Source: Bradyrhizobium barranii subsp. barranii
GTDB taxonomy: Bacteria > Pseudomonadota > Alphaproteobacteria > Rhizobiales > Xanthobacteraceae
NCBI RefSeq assembly: GCF_017565645.3
Contig: NZ_CP086136.1
Span: forward strand, 6,245,501 to 6,309,500
Length of the DNA stretch: 64,000 bases
Reading direction: 5' to 3'
Of the stretch, positions 17,435 to 28,499 are shown piece by piece. Under the pieces are notes generated by a model. That model ran no database searches, was not told the DNA's origin, and saw only the letters and a program-made list of their open reading frames with translations. The translations under genes and the position numbers were made by a program. Numbering within the stretch: position 1 is the stretch's first letter; the number at the start of each line of letters is the position of its first letter.

Positions 17435-17920
17435 ATGACGATAACGAACCAGACCAGCCTGCGCGCCAACAAGCCGCGCGGCCTTCATGCACGCTGGCGC
17501 GGTTTGCGCATGCTCGCGGCCGTCGCCCTGGTCGGCGCCGCCCTTGCCGGCTGCACCGGCGAGCAATTCCAGAAGGGTTACATCCTGCCGCCCGGCGCGC
17601 TGGAGCAGATTCCGATCGGCGCGAGCCAGGACCAGGTGCTGATCGTGATGGGCACCCCCTCCACGGTCGCGACCCTCGACGGCGAGGTGTTTTATTACAT
17701 CTCGCAGCGCTCGGAGCGGATGGTCGCCTTCATGAACCAGAAGGTGGTCGACCAGCGCGTCATCGCGGTCTATTTCGACAAGAATCGGCGCGTGCGCCGG
17801 CTGGCGAATTACGGCCTTCAAGACGGCAAGATCTTCGACTTCATCAGCCGGACCACGGCGACGTCGGGTCAGGAGATGAACTACCTAACGCCGCTGTTCA
17901 AGCTGCTCAGCTTTAACTGA
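17435..17920 (+). CDS. bamE: Outer membrane assembly lipoprotein BamE (161 aa)
   Basis: The start is ATG at 17435 after a GGGGACG ribosome site; upstream in-frame codons look like non-coding sequence. A signal peptide ends in the lipobox LAGC at about residues 36-39, so the mature protein begins with a lipid-modified Cys. The SmpA/OmlA domain shows IPIGASQDQVLIVMGTPSTV and DGEVFYYISQ. BamE stabilises the BAM complex that inserts barrel proteins into the outer membrane. It is divergent from the bc1 chaperone gene. Confidence 0.92.
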   Translation: MTITNQTSLRANKPRGLHARWRGLRMLAAVALVGAALAGCTGEQFQKGYILPPGALEQIPIGASQDQVLIVMGTPSTVATLDGEVFYYISQRSERMVAFMNQKVVDQRVIAVYFDKNRRVRRLANYGLQDGKIFDFISRTTATSGQEMNYLTPLFKLLSFN

Positions 17921-18037
17921 GTCTTCAGCCTGCGGCGTCGTGCCGCCCTCCGCGCGGCACTTGCCGTCGCGTGCGGCTTGCCGTTGCGCGCCCGGTTCCA
18001 TACGCTCCCTGCAAAACAAGAAGCAGGGAGTGGATTC

Positions 18038-19039
18038 GTGCCCAAGACTTTGTTGTCCCGCCGTCGCGTGCTCGCCGGTGCTGCCGGCCTCTCGGCCGCA
18101 GCGATCCTGCCGCGATCGAGCCTGGCGGACTGGAAGCCCACCGAAAACGTCCGCATCATCGTGCCGGCTGCGGCCGGCGGCTCGACCGACGTCATGGGCC
18201 GGCTGCTGGCCGCGCATCTGCAGACCGCCTGGGGCCAGTCGGCGGTCGTGGAGAACCGCTCCGGCGGCGGCGGTACGATCGGCACGGCCGAGGCCGTCCG
18301 CGCCAAGCCTGACGGCCACACCATCCTGATCGGCAACCCCGGGCCGAACGCGATCGCCTACAGCATCTTCAAGAACCTCACCTACAAGCCGGACCAGCTC
18401 CAGCCGGTCTCCAACATGATCCGGATCCCGAACATCGTCTCGGCGCATCCGAAGACCGGCATCAAGTCGGTCGCCGAGCTGATCGCGTATCTGAAGACCA
18501 ACCCAGACAAGCTCAGCTACGCCTCGTCCGGCGTCGGCCAGAGCCCTCACCTCACCGGCGCCTGGTTCCTCCAGCTCACCGGACTGAAGATGACGCACAT
18601 CCCGTTCCGCGGCGCGGGCCCCGCGCTCCAGGCCGCGCTGGCCGGCGACATCCAGATCCTGTTCGACAATCTCTATCCGAGCCTGCCGCAGGTGCAGAAC
18701 GGCACCCTCACCGGCCTCTGCGTCACCACGACCGACCGCAGCGACCTCGCGCCGAACCTGCCGACCATGCGCGAGAGCGCGCCGGAGCTGGCCAATTTCG
18801 ATGTGTCGTCGTGGTTCTCGGTGTTCCTGCCGAAGGGTGTGCAGCCCGCCGTGCTGGAAGCGCTCAATCTTCAGGTCAAAGCGATGCTGGAGCGCGACGA
18901 CATCAAGAAAAACATCGCCGCCATGGGCGCCCGCGCCGATTACGGCTCGCCGCAGCAGTTCGCCGACTTCGTGGACGCCGAGACGAAGAAGTTCGCCGGC
19001 ATCATCCAGAAGGAAGGCCTGCAGATGGACGTGCAGTAG
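18038..19039 (+). CDS. Bug-family (TTT) periplasmic substrate-binding protein (333 aa)
   Basis: The likely start is GTG at 18038 after CAGGGAG. The N-terminus has a Tat-like twin arginine motif, SRRRVLAGAAGLSAAAIL, with cleavage near LADW. The rest is a tripartite tricarboxylate transporter receptor: VRIIVPAAAGGSTDVMGRLL, ENRSGGGGTIGT, and PFRGAGPALQAALAGDIQ. These bind carboxylic acids or other small organics. No membrane partners (TctA/TctB) lie nearby, so it is an orphan receptor, which is common in this family. The ligand is unknown. Confidence 0.9.
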   Translation: MPKTLLSRRRVLAGAAGLSAAAILPRSSLADWKPTENVRIIVPAAAGGSTDVMGRLLAAHLQTAWGQSAVVENRSGGGGTIGTAEAVRAKPDGHTILIGNPGPNAIAYSIFKNLTYKPDQLQPVSNMIRIPNIVSAHPKTGIKSVAELIAYLKTNPDKLSYASSGVGQSPHLTGAWFLQLTGLKMTHIPFRGAGPALQAALAGDIQILFDNLYPSLPQVQNGTLTGLCVTTTDRSDLAPNLPTMRESAPELANFDVSSWFSVFLPKGVQPAVLEALNLQVKAMLERDDIKKNIAAMGARADYGSPQQFADFVDAETKKFAGIIQKEGLQMDVQ

Positions 19040-19049
19040 GCACCACATC

Positions 19050-19129
19050 CGTCATTGCGAGCGCAGCGAAGCAATCCAGACTTTCGCCGCGGGAAGATTC
19101 TGGATTGCTTCGCTACGCTCGCAATGACG
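19050..19129. repeat. Palindromic intergenic repeat (GCAATCC type)
   Basis: The two arms, CGTCATTGCGAGCGCAGCGA and its reverse complement at the right end, form an imperfect inverted repeat about 30 bases per arm around a GC-rich centre. This type of element is common between genes of Bradyrhizobium-like genomes. It would form a long hairpin in RNA. Confidence 0.85.
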
Positions 19130-19155
19130 TGGTGAGAGCCTCCAGCCCATCAAAC

Positions 19156-19186
19156 AAAAACCCCGCGGCTCGCGCCGCGGGGTTTT
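19156..19186. terminator. Bidirectional rho-independent terminator
   Basis: A 9-bp stem CCCCGCGGC/GCCGCGGGG (19161-19169 with 19174-19182) has a 4-base loop, an A tract on the left and TTTT on the right. It sits between two convergent genes, the Bug-type receptor and hppA, and can end both transcripts. Confidence 0.88.
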
Positions 19187-19207
19187 GTCGTGTGTCGCTT
19201 GCGCCGT

Positions 19208-21328
<2,121 letters not shown>

Positions 21329-21611
21329 GTGATTTTTGCCTCAGATCCTTGATGTACGTACCCCCGGCGCCTTTTGTTTTTCCGTCATGCGGTGGGCGCC
21401 CTTATGTTGAACAGGGCCGCCCCTCGCACGAAGGTGTGGCCCTGGTCGGTCACAAGCTTGCCAAAATCAAATTGAGGGTGCAACGCCGGATAAGGTCGAA
21501 AAAGCCGATCTCGGCAGGTATTTAGGCCAATTCTGGTGCGTTTGACCGACGGCTTGACGCAACTCCGCGAGGCGCCTCTTCGAAACCGGCGAGGCTTGGC
21601 CGCGGCCACGC

Positions 21612-22220
21612 CTATGCGGCCGACCTCACGGGATGGCGAGACGCTGCCGCCAGGTCCAAGGTCTGCCCGTCGGCTGTCGTGCGTCGGTTGAAGATCTTGA
21701 CGTCGTAGACGCTGCCATTGGGGCCAGCCTCCAGCGTCACCGAAACGGCCTGCTCGGGCTTGAGGACGCCGAGCGGCACATCCTGGTCGGGCAGGATGAG
21801 CGTCGCCTGCTCATTGACCAACACCACGACAAGATGGCCTTTCGCCATGTTGGCCTTCGACAACCCGCGCAACTGGCCGTGATAAGGCTCCCGGGTCCAG
21901 GCCGATGGCAGGCCGGGATCGACCACGACATGGATGTTGTTAGTCCCGGGATGCAAGGTGAGCACCATCTTCGACTGATCCGGCTTCCATTGCATGGACA
22001 TCGACGGCATGGTTTTCCAGAGACAATTGAACGCGGCGCACTCGTCCGGCAGATTGTCGTGGATCGTGCAACCCCGGCCGGGCTTGCAATGCGAGCACCA
22101 TTTGCCAGCGGCCTTGCCGAGCTCGACCACGTTGTAGACCTTGCAACAGAGCGTGCAGCTTCCGCACTCCCTCCCGGGAACAATCTGCGCCTCGCTCAAA
22201 CCCGCAACGGCCGCCGTCAT
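21612..22220 (-). CDS. Cysteine-cluster protein, YkgJ-like (202 aa)
   Basis: Nine cysteines lie in the first ~66 residues (ECGSCTLCCKVYN, WCSHCKPGRGCTIH, PDECAAFNCLW), the layout of YkgJ-type domains thought to bind zinc or an iron-sulfur cluster. The C-terminal half is a plain beta-rich region (MVLTLHPGTNNIHVVVDPGL) not shared by short YkgJ proteins. No signal peptide is seen. The function is unknown. It stands alone between hppA and thiL. Confidence 0.75.
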   Translation of the reverse strand: MTAAVAGLSEAQIVPGRECGSCTLCCKVYNVVELGKAAGKWCSHCKPGRGCTIHDNLPDECAAFNCLWKTMPSMSMQWKPDQSKMVLTLHPGTNNIHVVVDPGLPSAWTREPYHGQLRGLSKANMAKGHLVVVLVNEQATLILPDQDVPLGVLKPEQAVSVTLEAGPNGSVYDVKIFNRRTTADGQTLDLAAASRHPVRSAA

Positions 22221-22341
22221 CGAATCAAATCCATTGGCTTCATTCGCACCAACGGTTCGGATACATCTACTTGCTTTCGTCGGGGTTGCGGCAAGCGGCG
22301 AACGGCAAATCCGGACAGATCGGGCTTGAGGCGGGTCGAAT

Positions 22342-23340
22342 TCAGAAGTGGCTGTAGGACAGGCGCTTCAAGGCCAGTTCCTGGCCCTGACCGTCCAAAA
22401 AGCGCGGCCGTTCGCGGCCCGCGACGATCGTGCCGATCGCCGTGACGGCCACGCCCGCCGCCTGCCCTGCGGCAATCAGCGCCTCACTTTGCGCCGGCGG
22501 CACCGTGCACAGCACCTCGTAGTCGTCGCCCCCGGCGAGCAGCGTCTCAACGCAAATAGCGTTGCGCGCGATCAGGCCGGCCGCAGCAGCCGAGAGCGGC
22601 ACGTTCGCGACGTCAACCGTGGCCGAGACGCCCGACGCTGCACAGAGTTTCGCCAGATCGCCGGCGAGCCCGTCGGAGACATCCATCGCGGCCGTCGCGT
22701 GGTCGCGCACGGCCTGCGCCACCACATTGCGCGGCTGCGGCACGCGATAGCGTGAGACCAGCATCTCCTTCGCTTGCTGTTCGGACGCGAGCGCCCCGGC
22801 CACGGCGCCGCCTGTGAGCACGTCGAGGCCGAGCGCGGCGTCGCCGATCGTTCCCGTTACCAGGATGAGGTCGCCCGGCCGCGCGCCGGTACGGCCGACC
22901 ATCCGTCCCTTCGGCACGCGGCCGAAGGCGGTGATCGAGATCATCTGCGGCCCCGGCGTCGACACCGTTTCGCCGCCAAGCAGCGGGCACGCGAAAGCCC
23001 TGCTGTCCTCGCCGAGCGCATCGGCGAACGGCCTGAGCCAGGCATCCTCCTTGCTGCGCAGCGCCAGCGTCAGCACGAAGCCGGCGGGCGCCGCGCCCTT
23101 GGCGGCGAGATCCGACAGGTTTACCCGCAGCGCCTTGCGCGCGATGGTGCCGGGCGGATCGGTGGCGAGAAAATGCACGCCTTCGACGACGGCGTCGGTG
23201 GTGACGACGATGTCGTCGCCGGACGAGGACAAGACCGCGGCATCATCGACCAGCCCGAACGCGCCGGGGTCAGTCGCCAGCGGCTTGAAATAGCGCGCGA
23301 TGAGGGAGTCTTCGGCGGAGGGGTTTTGAGAGTCTGCCAT
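22342..23340 (-). CDS. thiL: Thiamine-monophosphate kinase (332 aa)
   Basis: ThiL phosphorylates thiamine monophosphate to thiamine pyrophosphate with ATP. The start is ATG at 23340 (MADSQNPSAEDSLIARYFKP). The AIR-synthase-like fold shows VDDAAVL and TTDAVVEGVHF for metal and ATP, MDVSDGLAGDL and AGGDDYEVL. It is the last gene of the rib/nusB group and is separated from nusB by a palindromic repeat. Confidence 0.95.
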   Translation of the reverse strand: MADSQNPSAEDSLIARYFKPLATDPGAFGLVDDAAVLSSSGDDIVVTTDAVVEGVHFLATDPPGTIARKALRVNLSDLAAKGAAPAGFVLTLALRSKEDAWLRPFADALGEDSRAFACPLLGGETVSTPGPQMISITAFGRVPKGRMVGRTGARPGDLILVTGTIGDAALGLDVLTGGAVAGALASEQQAKEMLVSRYRVPQPRNVVAQAVRDHATAAMDVSDGLAGDLAKLCAASGVSATVDVANVPLSAAAAGLIARNAICVETLLAGGDDYEVLCTVPPAQSEALIAAGQAAGVAVTAIGTIVAGRERPRFLDGQGQELALKRLSYSHF

Positions 23341-23360
23341 CGGCCTTAGCCACACCCAAT

Positions 23361-23467
23361 GCTGTCATCGCCCGGCTTGACCGGGCGATCCAGTACGCCG
23401 AGACGGCAGCGATGAATTACGACCGCCGCGGCGTACTGGATCACCCGCCTTCGCGGGTGATGACAGC
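23361..23467. repeat. Palindromic intergenic repeat (CCGGGCGATCCAGTACGCC type)
   Basis: The left arm GCTGTCATCGCCCGGCTTGA and the right arm's complement share an imperfect inverted repeat of about 40 bases, ending in TGACAGC. The sequence CGATCCAGTACGCCG is the recognisable core. Related copies lie at 34787-34898 and 53175-53364. Confidence 0.85.
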
Positions 23468-23515
23468 GGAGTATGGGGCAGCCGCATCGCATCTCTTCAC
23501 CGCCCTCGTGGATAA

Positions 23516-24013
23516 CTACCCCCGCCCGAACTCATCGCCGCGGAACAGGCGGCCGATCTGGTCGAGCACGGCGTTGACCATGCCGGTCTCCTCGCGGTCG
23601 ACGAATGCATTCGCAACGTCGACATATTCGGACACGACGACGCGGCCCGGCACGTCCTTGCGATGCTGGAGCTCATAGGCCCCTGCCCGCAGCACCGCGC
23701 GCAGGATGGCCTCGATCCGCTTCAGCGGCCAGCCCTTCGACAGCGCCTCGTCGATCAGGGGATCGAGCATCTTCTGGTCGCGCACGACGCCGGAGACCAC
23801 GTCGCGAAAGAAGGCGGCTTCCGCCGGCAGATAGGTATCGCCCTCGACCTCGTTGCCGAGCCAGTGGCTCTCGAACTCCGCAAAGATGTCGTTGATGCCG
23901 GCGCCGGCGATGTCCATCTGATACAGGGCCTGGACGGCCGCGAGCCGCGCCGCACCGCGCCGGTTCGCTTTCTTCTCGGTGCCGGCCGGCGGCTTTTTGC
24001 TGTGATCGGCCAT
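23516..24013 (-). CDS. nusB: Transcription antitermination factor NusB (165 aa)
   Basis: NusB works with NusE, NusA and NusG at boxA in rRNA antitermination. The start is ATG at 24013, 2 bases after the ribH stop. The helical fold is clear: RGAARLAAVQALYQMDIAGA, GWPLKRIEAILRAVLRAGAY, and VSEYVDVANAF with the final GMVNAVLDQIGR. The basic N-terminal extension (SKKPPAGTEKKANRR) is common in rhizobia. It follows ribH, as in most alphaproteobacteria. Confidence 0.96.
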   Translation of the reverse strand: MADHSKKPPAGTEKKANRRGAARLAAVQALYQMDIAGAGINDIFAEFESHWLGNEVEGDTYLPAEAAFFRDVVSGVVRDQKMLDPLIDEALSKGWPLKRIEAILRAVLRAGAYELQHRKDVPGRVVVSEYVDVANAFVDREETGMVNAVLDQIGRLFRGDEFGRG

Positions 24014-24015
24014 GA

Positions 24016-24507
24016 TCAAGCCCGCGCCAGCCGGCGCTTGATGCGCAGCATCGCAAGCGCGGCGCGCGCGGCATCGCCGCCCTTGTTGAGCTCGCTGGCG
24101 CGCGCCCGCGCCCAGGCCTGCGCCTCGGTGTTGACGGTGAGGATGCCGTTGCCGAGCGGCAGCTTTCGCGAAACCGCAAGATCCATCAGCGCGCGCGAGG
24201 ATTCCTGCGAGACGATCTCGAAGTGGATGGTGTCGCCGCGGATCACGCAGCCGAGCGCGATCACCGCGTCATAGGGCTTGCCGTTCGCCGCCGCGGCATC
24301 GATCGCGATGGCGACCGCCGCCGGGATTTCCAGCGCGCCGGGAACCGTGATGACGTCATGCGTCAGACCGGCTGCCTTCAGCTCGGTCACCGCGCCGTCC
24401 AGAAGCGCATCCTGGAGATCGTCATAGAACCGCGCCTCGACAATCAGCGCGCGTGCGCCGGAAATGTCGGTCTGGTCCTTCAGGGGTGCGCGTCGCGCGT
24501 CTGCCAT
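24016..24507 (-). CDS. ribH: 6,7-dimethyl-8-ribityllumazine synthase (163 aa)
   Basis: RibH condenses the ribityl-pyrimidine with dihydroxybutanone phosphate to lumazine, the riboflavin precursor. Motifs are visible: [28 protein letters not shown], and [16 protein letters not shown] with the catalytic His. It lies 186 bases after ribE with a palindromic repeat between, and just before nusB. Confidence 0.96.
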   Translation of the reverse strand: MADARRAPLKDQTDISGARALIVEARFYDDLQDALLDGAVTELKAAGLTHDVITVPGALEIPAAVAIAIDAAAANGKPYDAVIALGCVIRGDTIHFEIVSQESSRALMDLAVSRKLPLGNGILTVNTEAQAWARARASELNKGGDAARAALAMLRIKRRLARA

Positions 24508-24580
24508 CGTCTAAATCCGTTCTACAGAGGTCGGCGCTATGTAGTCGCCGGACGCATGTAAGCCAAGTTCAAAAGACACT

Positions 24581-24682
24581 GTCATTCCGGGGGCGATGCG
24601 AAGCATCAAGCCCGGAATCTCGAGATTCCCCGGTGCGCAATTGCGCACCTGTGGTCTGGTCCTTCGGACCATCCCGGAATAA
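24581..24682. repeat. Palindromic repeat inside the riboflavin operon
   Basis: The arms GTCATTCCGGG and CCCGGAATAACG frame two inner palindromes, CGGAATCTCGAGATTCC and the 16-base GTGCGCAATTGCGCAC. The latter also occurs in the repeat at 53175. It lies between ribE and ribH and could shape operon mRNA. Confidence 0.75.
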
Positions 24683-24693
24683 CGGCTCCGCCG

Positions 24694-25302
24694 TCACTTC
24701 ATTTCCGTCAGCCGCGCGGCATAGCGGGCCATCAGGTCGACCTCGATATTAACCTCGGCGCCCGCTTTCCAGCCGCCGATCGTCGTGACCGTCAGAGTAT
24801 GCGGGATGATCAGCACCGAAAAGGTCACGTCTCTCACCGTATTGACCGTCAGCGAAACGCCGTCGAGCGTGATCGAGCCCTTGGTGGCGATGAAGCGCGC
24901 GAGCTCCCGCGTGGTCGAGAGCTCGAACCGCGCCATATCAGGCAGGTCCTCGCGACTGACGAGGGTGGCGACACCGTCGGCATGGCCGGCGACGATATGG
25001 CCGCCGAGCTCGTCGCCAATCTTGAGCGCGCGCTCGAGATTGAGCCTCGTGCCGACCTTCCAGTGCCTTGCAGTCGTCAGCGCCAGCGTCTCGGCGGCGG
25101 CATCGACGTCGAACCAGGTTGTGCCGCCTTCGACGCCGGAAGCAACCACCGTCAGGCAGACGCCGTTGCAGGCGATCGAGGCGCCGTCGGCGATGGTGGT
25201 CTGATCGTAGCGGCAAGCGATGCGCAGCCTGTGCAACTGGCCCTGCGCTGTTGGCGTGAAGCCGACGATCTCGCCGATATCGGTGACAATGCCAGTGAAC
25301 AT
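24694..25302 (-). CDS. ribE: Riboflavin synthase alpha chain (202 aa)
   Basis: RibE joins two lumazine molecules to make riboflavin. It consists of two similar beta-barrel halves, each with the lumazine site: [12 protein letters not shown] and GASIACNGVCLTV in the first, GHIVAGHADGVA and ITLDGVSLTVNTV in the second. The ATG is fused to the ribD stop as TAATG, so translation is coupled. Confidence 0.96.
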   Translation of the reverse strand: MFTGIVTDIGEIVGFTPTAQGQLHRLRIACRYDQTTIADGASIACNGVCLTVVASGVEGGTTWFDVDAAAETLALTTARHWKVGTRLNLERALKIGDELGGHIVAGHADGVATLVSREDLPDMARFELSTTRELARFIATKGSITLDGVSLTVNTVRDVTFSVLIIPHTLTVTTIGGWKAGAEVNIEVDLMARYAARLTEMK

Positions 25303-26450
25303 TACGCGCGCTCGTAGATGGTGAGAGTATCCTTGCCGAATGTCTCGCTAGCATGAACCTTATAGGCCTGCGACTGCGTGATTTTCGACAGGGGCAATGC
25401 ATCGAGCGCATCGACGCCGCCCGGGCCGACCTCTTCCGCTCCGCGGAACAGCCAGATCTCGTCGGCGAGGTCGGCCGCGACGAAGGACGCCGCGACGCGG
25501 CTGCCGCCCTCGACCATCAGCCGCGTGATGCCTTTCTCCGCCAGCACATGCAGCACGGCCGAAAGATCAAGCCCGGAAGCGCTTCCTGGCGGTACGCGGA
25601 TGATCTGAGCGCCGGCCGCTCCGAGCCGCGTGGCGGCGGCGGCTTCCGCAAGCTCCGAGCCGATCACCCAGAGCGGCGTCTCCCGCGCGGAACGACCAAG
25701 CTGGCTCGCGGCCGAAATGCGCAGATTCTGGTCGAGCACGACGCGTATGGGAGAACGCGCTTCCATGCCCGGCAGGCGACAATTGAGCTGCGGATCATCC
25801 GCCAGCACCGTGCCGATGCCGACCAGGATGGCGTCGCTCTGGGCGCGGAGCAGATGCACGCGATTGCGGACGGCCTCGCCCGTGATCGCAAGCGGCTTGC
25901 CGCCAGCCGCACCGATCCTGCCGTCAGGCGAGACCGCGAGCTTCAGGATCACGTGCGGGCGCTTGTCACGGATGCGGCGGAAATGCCCGGCGTGGTCGAA
26001 CGCGGCCTCTGCCGCACACAGACCCACATCCACCGTGATGCCGGCGGCGCGCAAGCGAGCATGACCCTGGCCCGCGACTTCCGGATTGGGATCCTCGATC
26101 GCCGCGACCACCCGCGTGATGCCGGCGGCGATCACCGCGTCTGCGCAAGGCGGCGACTTGCCGAAATGCGAGCACGGCTCCAGCGTGACATAGAGCGTGG
26201 CGCCTCGCGCGGCCTCGCCGGCCCGGCGCAGCGCTTCGGGCTCGCCATGCGGTCGCCCGCCTGGCTGCGTCCAGCCGCGGCCGATGATGACCCCGTCTTT
26301 GACGATGACAGCGCCCACGGCAGGATTGGGCCAGGTGCGCCCCTGCCCGCGCTTGCCCAGCGCCAGCGCAAGCTGCATGAAGCGGCGATCAGCGTCCTTG
26401 GACTCGCGGGCCTTCTGCGCGAACTGATCCTCCAGGATCCGGAAGATCAT
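25302..26450 (-). CDS. ribD: Bifunctional riboflavin deaminase/reductase RibD (382 aa)
   Basis: RibD deaminates the pyrimidine intermediate and then reduces its ribose. The N-terminal deaminase has the zinc site HGEPEAL (His68) and [11 protein letters not shown] (Cys93, Cys102). The C-terminal reductase starts near residue 165 ([17 protein letters not shown]) and has [11 protein letters not shown]. The ATG overlaps the nrdR stop (ATGA), so nrdR-ribD-ribE is one coupled unit. No FMN riboswitch is visible upstream. Confidence 0.96.
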   Translation of the reverse strand: MIFRILEDQFAQKARESKDADRRFMQLALALGKRGQGRTWPNPAVGAVIVKDGVIIGRGWTQPGGRPHGEPEALRRAGEAARGATLYVTLEPCSHFGKSPPCADAVIAAGITRVVAAIEDPNPEVAGQGHARLRAAGITVDVGLCAAEAAFDHAGHFRRIRDKRPHVILKLAVSPDGRIGAAGGKPLAITGEAVRNRVHLLRAQSDAILVGIGTVLADDPQLNCRLPGMEARSPIRVVLDQNLRISAASQLGRSARETPLWVIGSELAEAAAATRLGAAGAQIIRVPPGSASGLDLSAVLHVLAEKGITRLMVEGGSRVAASFVAADLADEIWLFRGAEEVGPGGVDALDALPLSKITQSQAYKVHASETFGKDTLTIYERA

Positions 26451-26929
26451 TTGCGGATCGCGGCGAGCCGCGCTTCCTCCTCACCGGAGAGCTCGCCGAG
26501 CACGTCAGCGAAATCCTTGGCCTCGCGGAAATTGCGATAGACCGAGGCGAAGCGCACATAGGCGACGTCGTCGAGCGTGCGCAGATGCTCCATCACGGTC
26601 TCGCCGATCACTTCGGAGGAGATCTCGGCCTCGCCACCGGTCTCGAGCTCGCGGACGATGGTGGAGACCATCTTCTCAACCCGCTCCGGCTCGACCTGCC
26701 GCTTGCGCAAGGAGATCGACACCGAGCGCATCAGCTTGTCGCGGTCGAACGGCACGCGGCGGCCGTTGCGCTTGATCACCGTGAGCTCGCGCAACTGCAC
26801 GCGCTCGAAGGTGGTGAAGCGGAAATTGCAGGCGACGCACACGCGCCGCCTGCGGATCACGGAAGAGTCCTCGGTCGGACGCGAGTCCTTTACCTGCGTA
26901 TCGAGACTGTTGCAGTTCGGGCAGCGCAT
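26447..26929 (-). CDS. nrdR: Transcriptional repressor NrdR (160 aa)
   Basis: NrdR represses ribonucleotide reductase genes according to the ATP/dATP state. The zinc ribbon uses CPNC (3-6) and CVAC (31-34), and the ATP-cone covers about 49-139 ([20 protein letters not shown]). It sits 15 bases behind glyA and overlaps ribD, the classic glyA-nrdR-rib order. Confidence 0.97.
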   Translation of the reverse strand: MRCPNCNSLDTQVKDSRPTEDSSVIRRRRVCVACNFRFTTFERVQLRELTVIKRNGRRVPFDRDKLMRSVSISLRKRQVEPERVEKMVSTIVRELETGGEAEISSEVIGETVMEHLRTLDDVAYVRFASVYRNFREAKDFADVLGELSGEEEARLAAIRK

Positions 26930-26944
26930 CCGTGTACCTTGACC

Positions 26945-28243
26945 TTACTGATAGATCGGGAACCGATCGGTGAGCGCCTTGACCCGTTCCTTGATCGCGG
27001 CTTCGACCAGCGGCGCCTTGCCGTCGTCGGACTGCGCGATCGCGTTGAGGACCTCGGCGATCATGCCGCCGACCTGCTGGAATTCGGCGACACCGAAACC
27101 GCGGGTCGTCGCCGCCGGGGTGCCGAGACGCAGGCCCGAGGTGACGAAGGGCTTTTCGGGGTCGAACGGAATGCCGTTCTTGTTGCAGGTGATGGCGGCG
27201 CGGACCAGCGCCTTCTCCGAGACGTTGCCCTTCAGGCCCTTCGGCCTGAGGTCGACCAGCATCAGATGGTTATCGGTGCCGCCGGAGACAATATCGAACC
27301 CGTGGCTCTTCATCGCCTCGGCCAGCGCCTTGGCGTTCTCGACGACGTTCCTTGCATAGATCTTGAAGTCCGGACGCAGCGCCTCGCCGAAGGCGACCGC
27401 CTTCGCCGCGATCACATGCATCAGGGGCCCACCCTGCAGGCCCGGGAAGATCGCCGAATTGAGCTTCTTGGCGAGCGCCTCGTCGTTCGAGAGGATCAAG
27501 CCACCGCGCGGACCGCGCAGCGACTTGTGCGTGGTGGTGGTGGTGACGTGGGCATACGGCACGGGCGAGGCATGCACGCCGCCGGCGACGAGACCGGCGA
27601 AGTGCGCCATGTCGACCAGGAGGTACGCGCCGACGCTGTCCGCGATCTCACGGAAACGCTTGAAGTCCCAAGCGCGCGAATAGGCCGAGCCGCCAGCGAC
27701 GATCAGCTTGGGCTTGACCTCTTCGGCCTGCTTGGCGACCGCGTCCATATCGATAATCTGGTCCTCGCGGCGCACGGTGTAGTGCGCGGCCTTGAACCAC
27801 TTGCCGCTCATGTTGACGGGCGAGCCGTGGGTGAGATGGCCGCCGGCCGCGAGGTCGAGGCCCATGAAGGTGTCGCCGGGCTGCAGCAGCGCCAGGAACA
27901 CCGCCTGGTTCATCTGGCTGCCGGAGTTCGGCTGCACGTTGGCGAAGTTGGCGCCGAACAGCTTCTTGGCGCGATCGATCGCGAGGTTCTCGGCGACGTC
28001 GACCCACTCACAACCGCCATAGTAGCGCGCGCCCGGATAACCCTCTGCGTACTTGTTGGTCATCACCGAACCCTGCGCTTCCAGCACGGCACGGCTGACG
28101 ATGTTCTCGGAGGCGATCAGCTCGACCTCATGGCGCTGCCGGCCGAGCTCGCCCTTGATGGCGGCGGCGATTTCCGGGTCGGCCTGGTCGAGCGAGGCGG
28201 TGAAAAACGAGTCGGGCGCGGAGGCGGTTCTGGCTGAGGTCAT
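26945..28243 (-). CDS. glyA: Serine hydroxymethyltransferase (432 aa)
   Basis: GlyA interconverts serine and glycine with tetrahydrofolate, supplying one-carbon units. The start is ATG at 28243 ([20 protein letters not shown]). The PLP lysine is Lys240 in [15 protein letters not shown]; other signatures are [24 protein letters not shown] and GGSAYSR. The 256-base region upstream to the first IS copy should hold its promoter; no riboswitch was recognised in it. Confidence 0.97.
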   Translation of the reverse strand: MTSARTASAPDSFFTASLDQADPEIAAAIKGELGRQRHEVELIASENIVSRAVLEAQGSVMTNKYAEGYPGARYYGGCEWVDVAENLAIDRAKKLFGANFANVQPNSGSQMNQAVFLALLQPGDTFMGLDLAAGGHLTHGSPVNMSGKWFKAAHYTVRREDQIIDMDAVAKQAEEVKPKLIVAGGSAYSRAWDFKRFREIADSVGAYLLVDMAHFAGLVAGGVHASPVPYAHVTTTTTHKSLRGPRGGLILSNDEALAKKLNSAIFPGLQGGPLMHVIAAKAVAFGEALRPDFKIYARNVVENAKALAEAMKSHGFDIVSGGTDNHLMLVDLRPKGLKGNVSEKALVRAAITCNKNGIPFDPEKPFVTSGLRLGTPAATTRGFGVAEFQQVGGMIAEVLNAIAQSDDGKAPLVEAAIKERVKALTDRFPIYQ

Positions 28244-28499
28244 CTTGCGAATATCTCCACCGCCGCAGCCTTTTGGCGGGCTACGGGCGGTCTGGTGTGG
28301 CGATCGGAAGCGGCGAGCGCGATCTACCACATCACCCGCCCCCGGCCAAGTATTTGCGGGTCGAGAGCGAGAATTATGCCAGATATGGTGGGGATTGAAG
28401 AATCCGGGCGAGAGGACGGCTGCTTGAACCGTCCGCCCCGATCAGTCCTGAAGGGTCCGATTTGGACCTTAAAATCCGTGCGGGCCGGACCTGCCCCTA

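Noticed and set aside
21385..21609. 74-codon frame between hppA and the Cys-cluster gene
   Set aside because: Arg-rich, with no ribosome site or domain, and no neighbour coupling.
26930..28499. Riboswitch before glyA, ribD or ribE
   Set aside because: No FMN, glycine or THF aptamer pattern was recognised; ribD and ribE are coupled to the gene in front.
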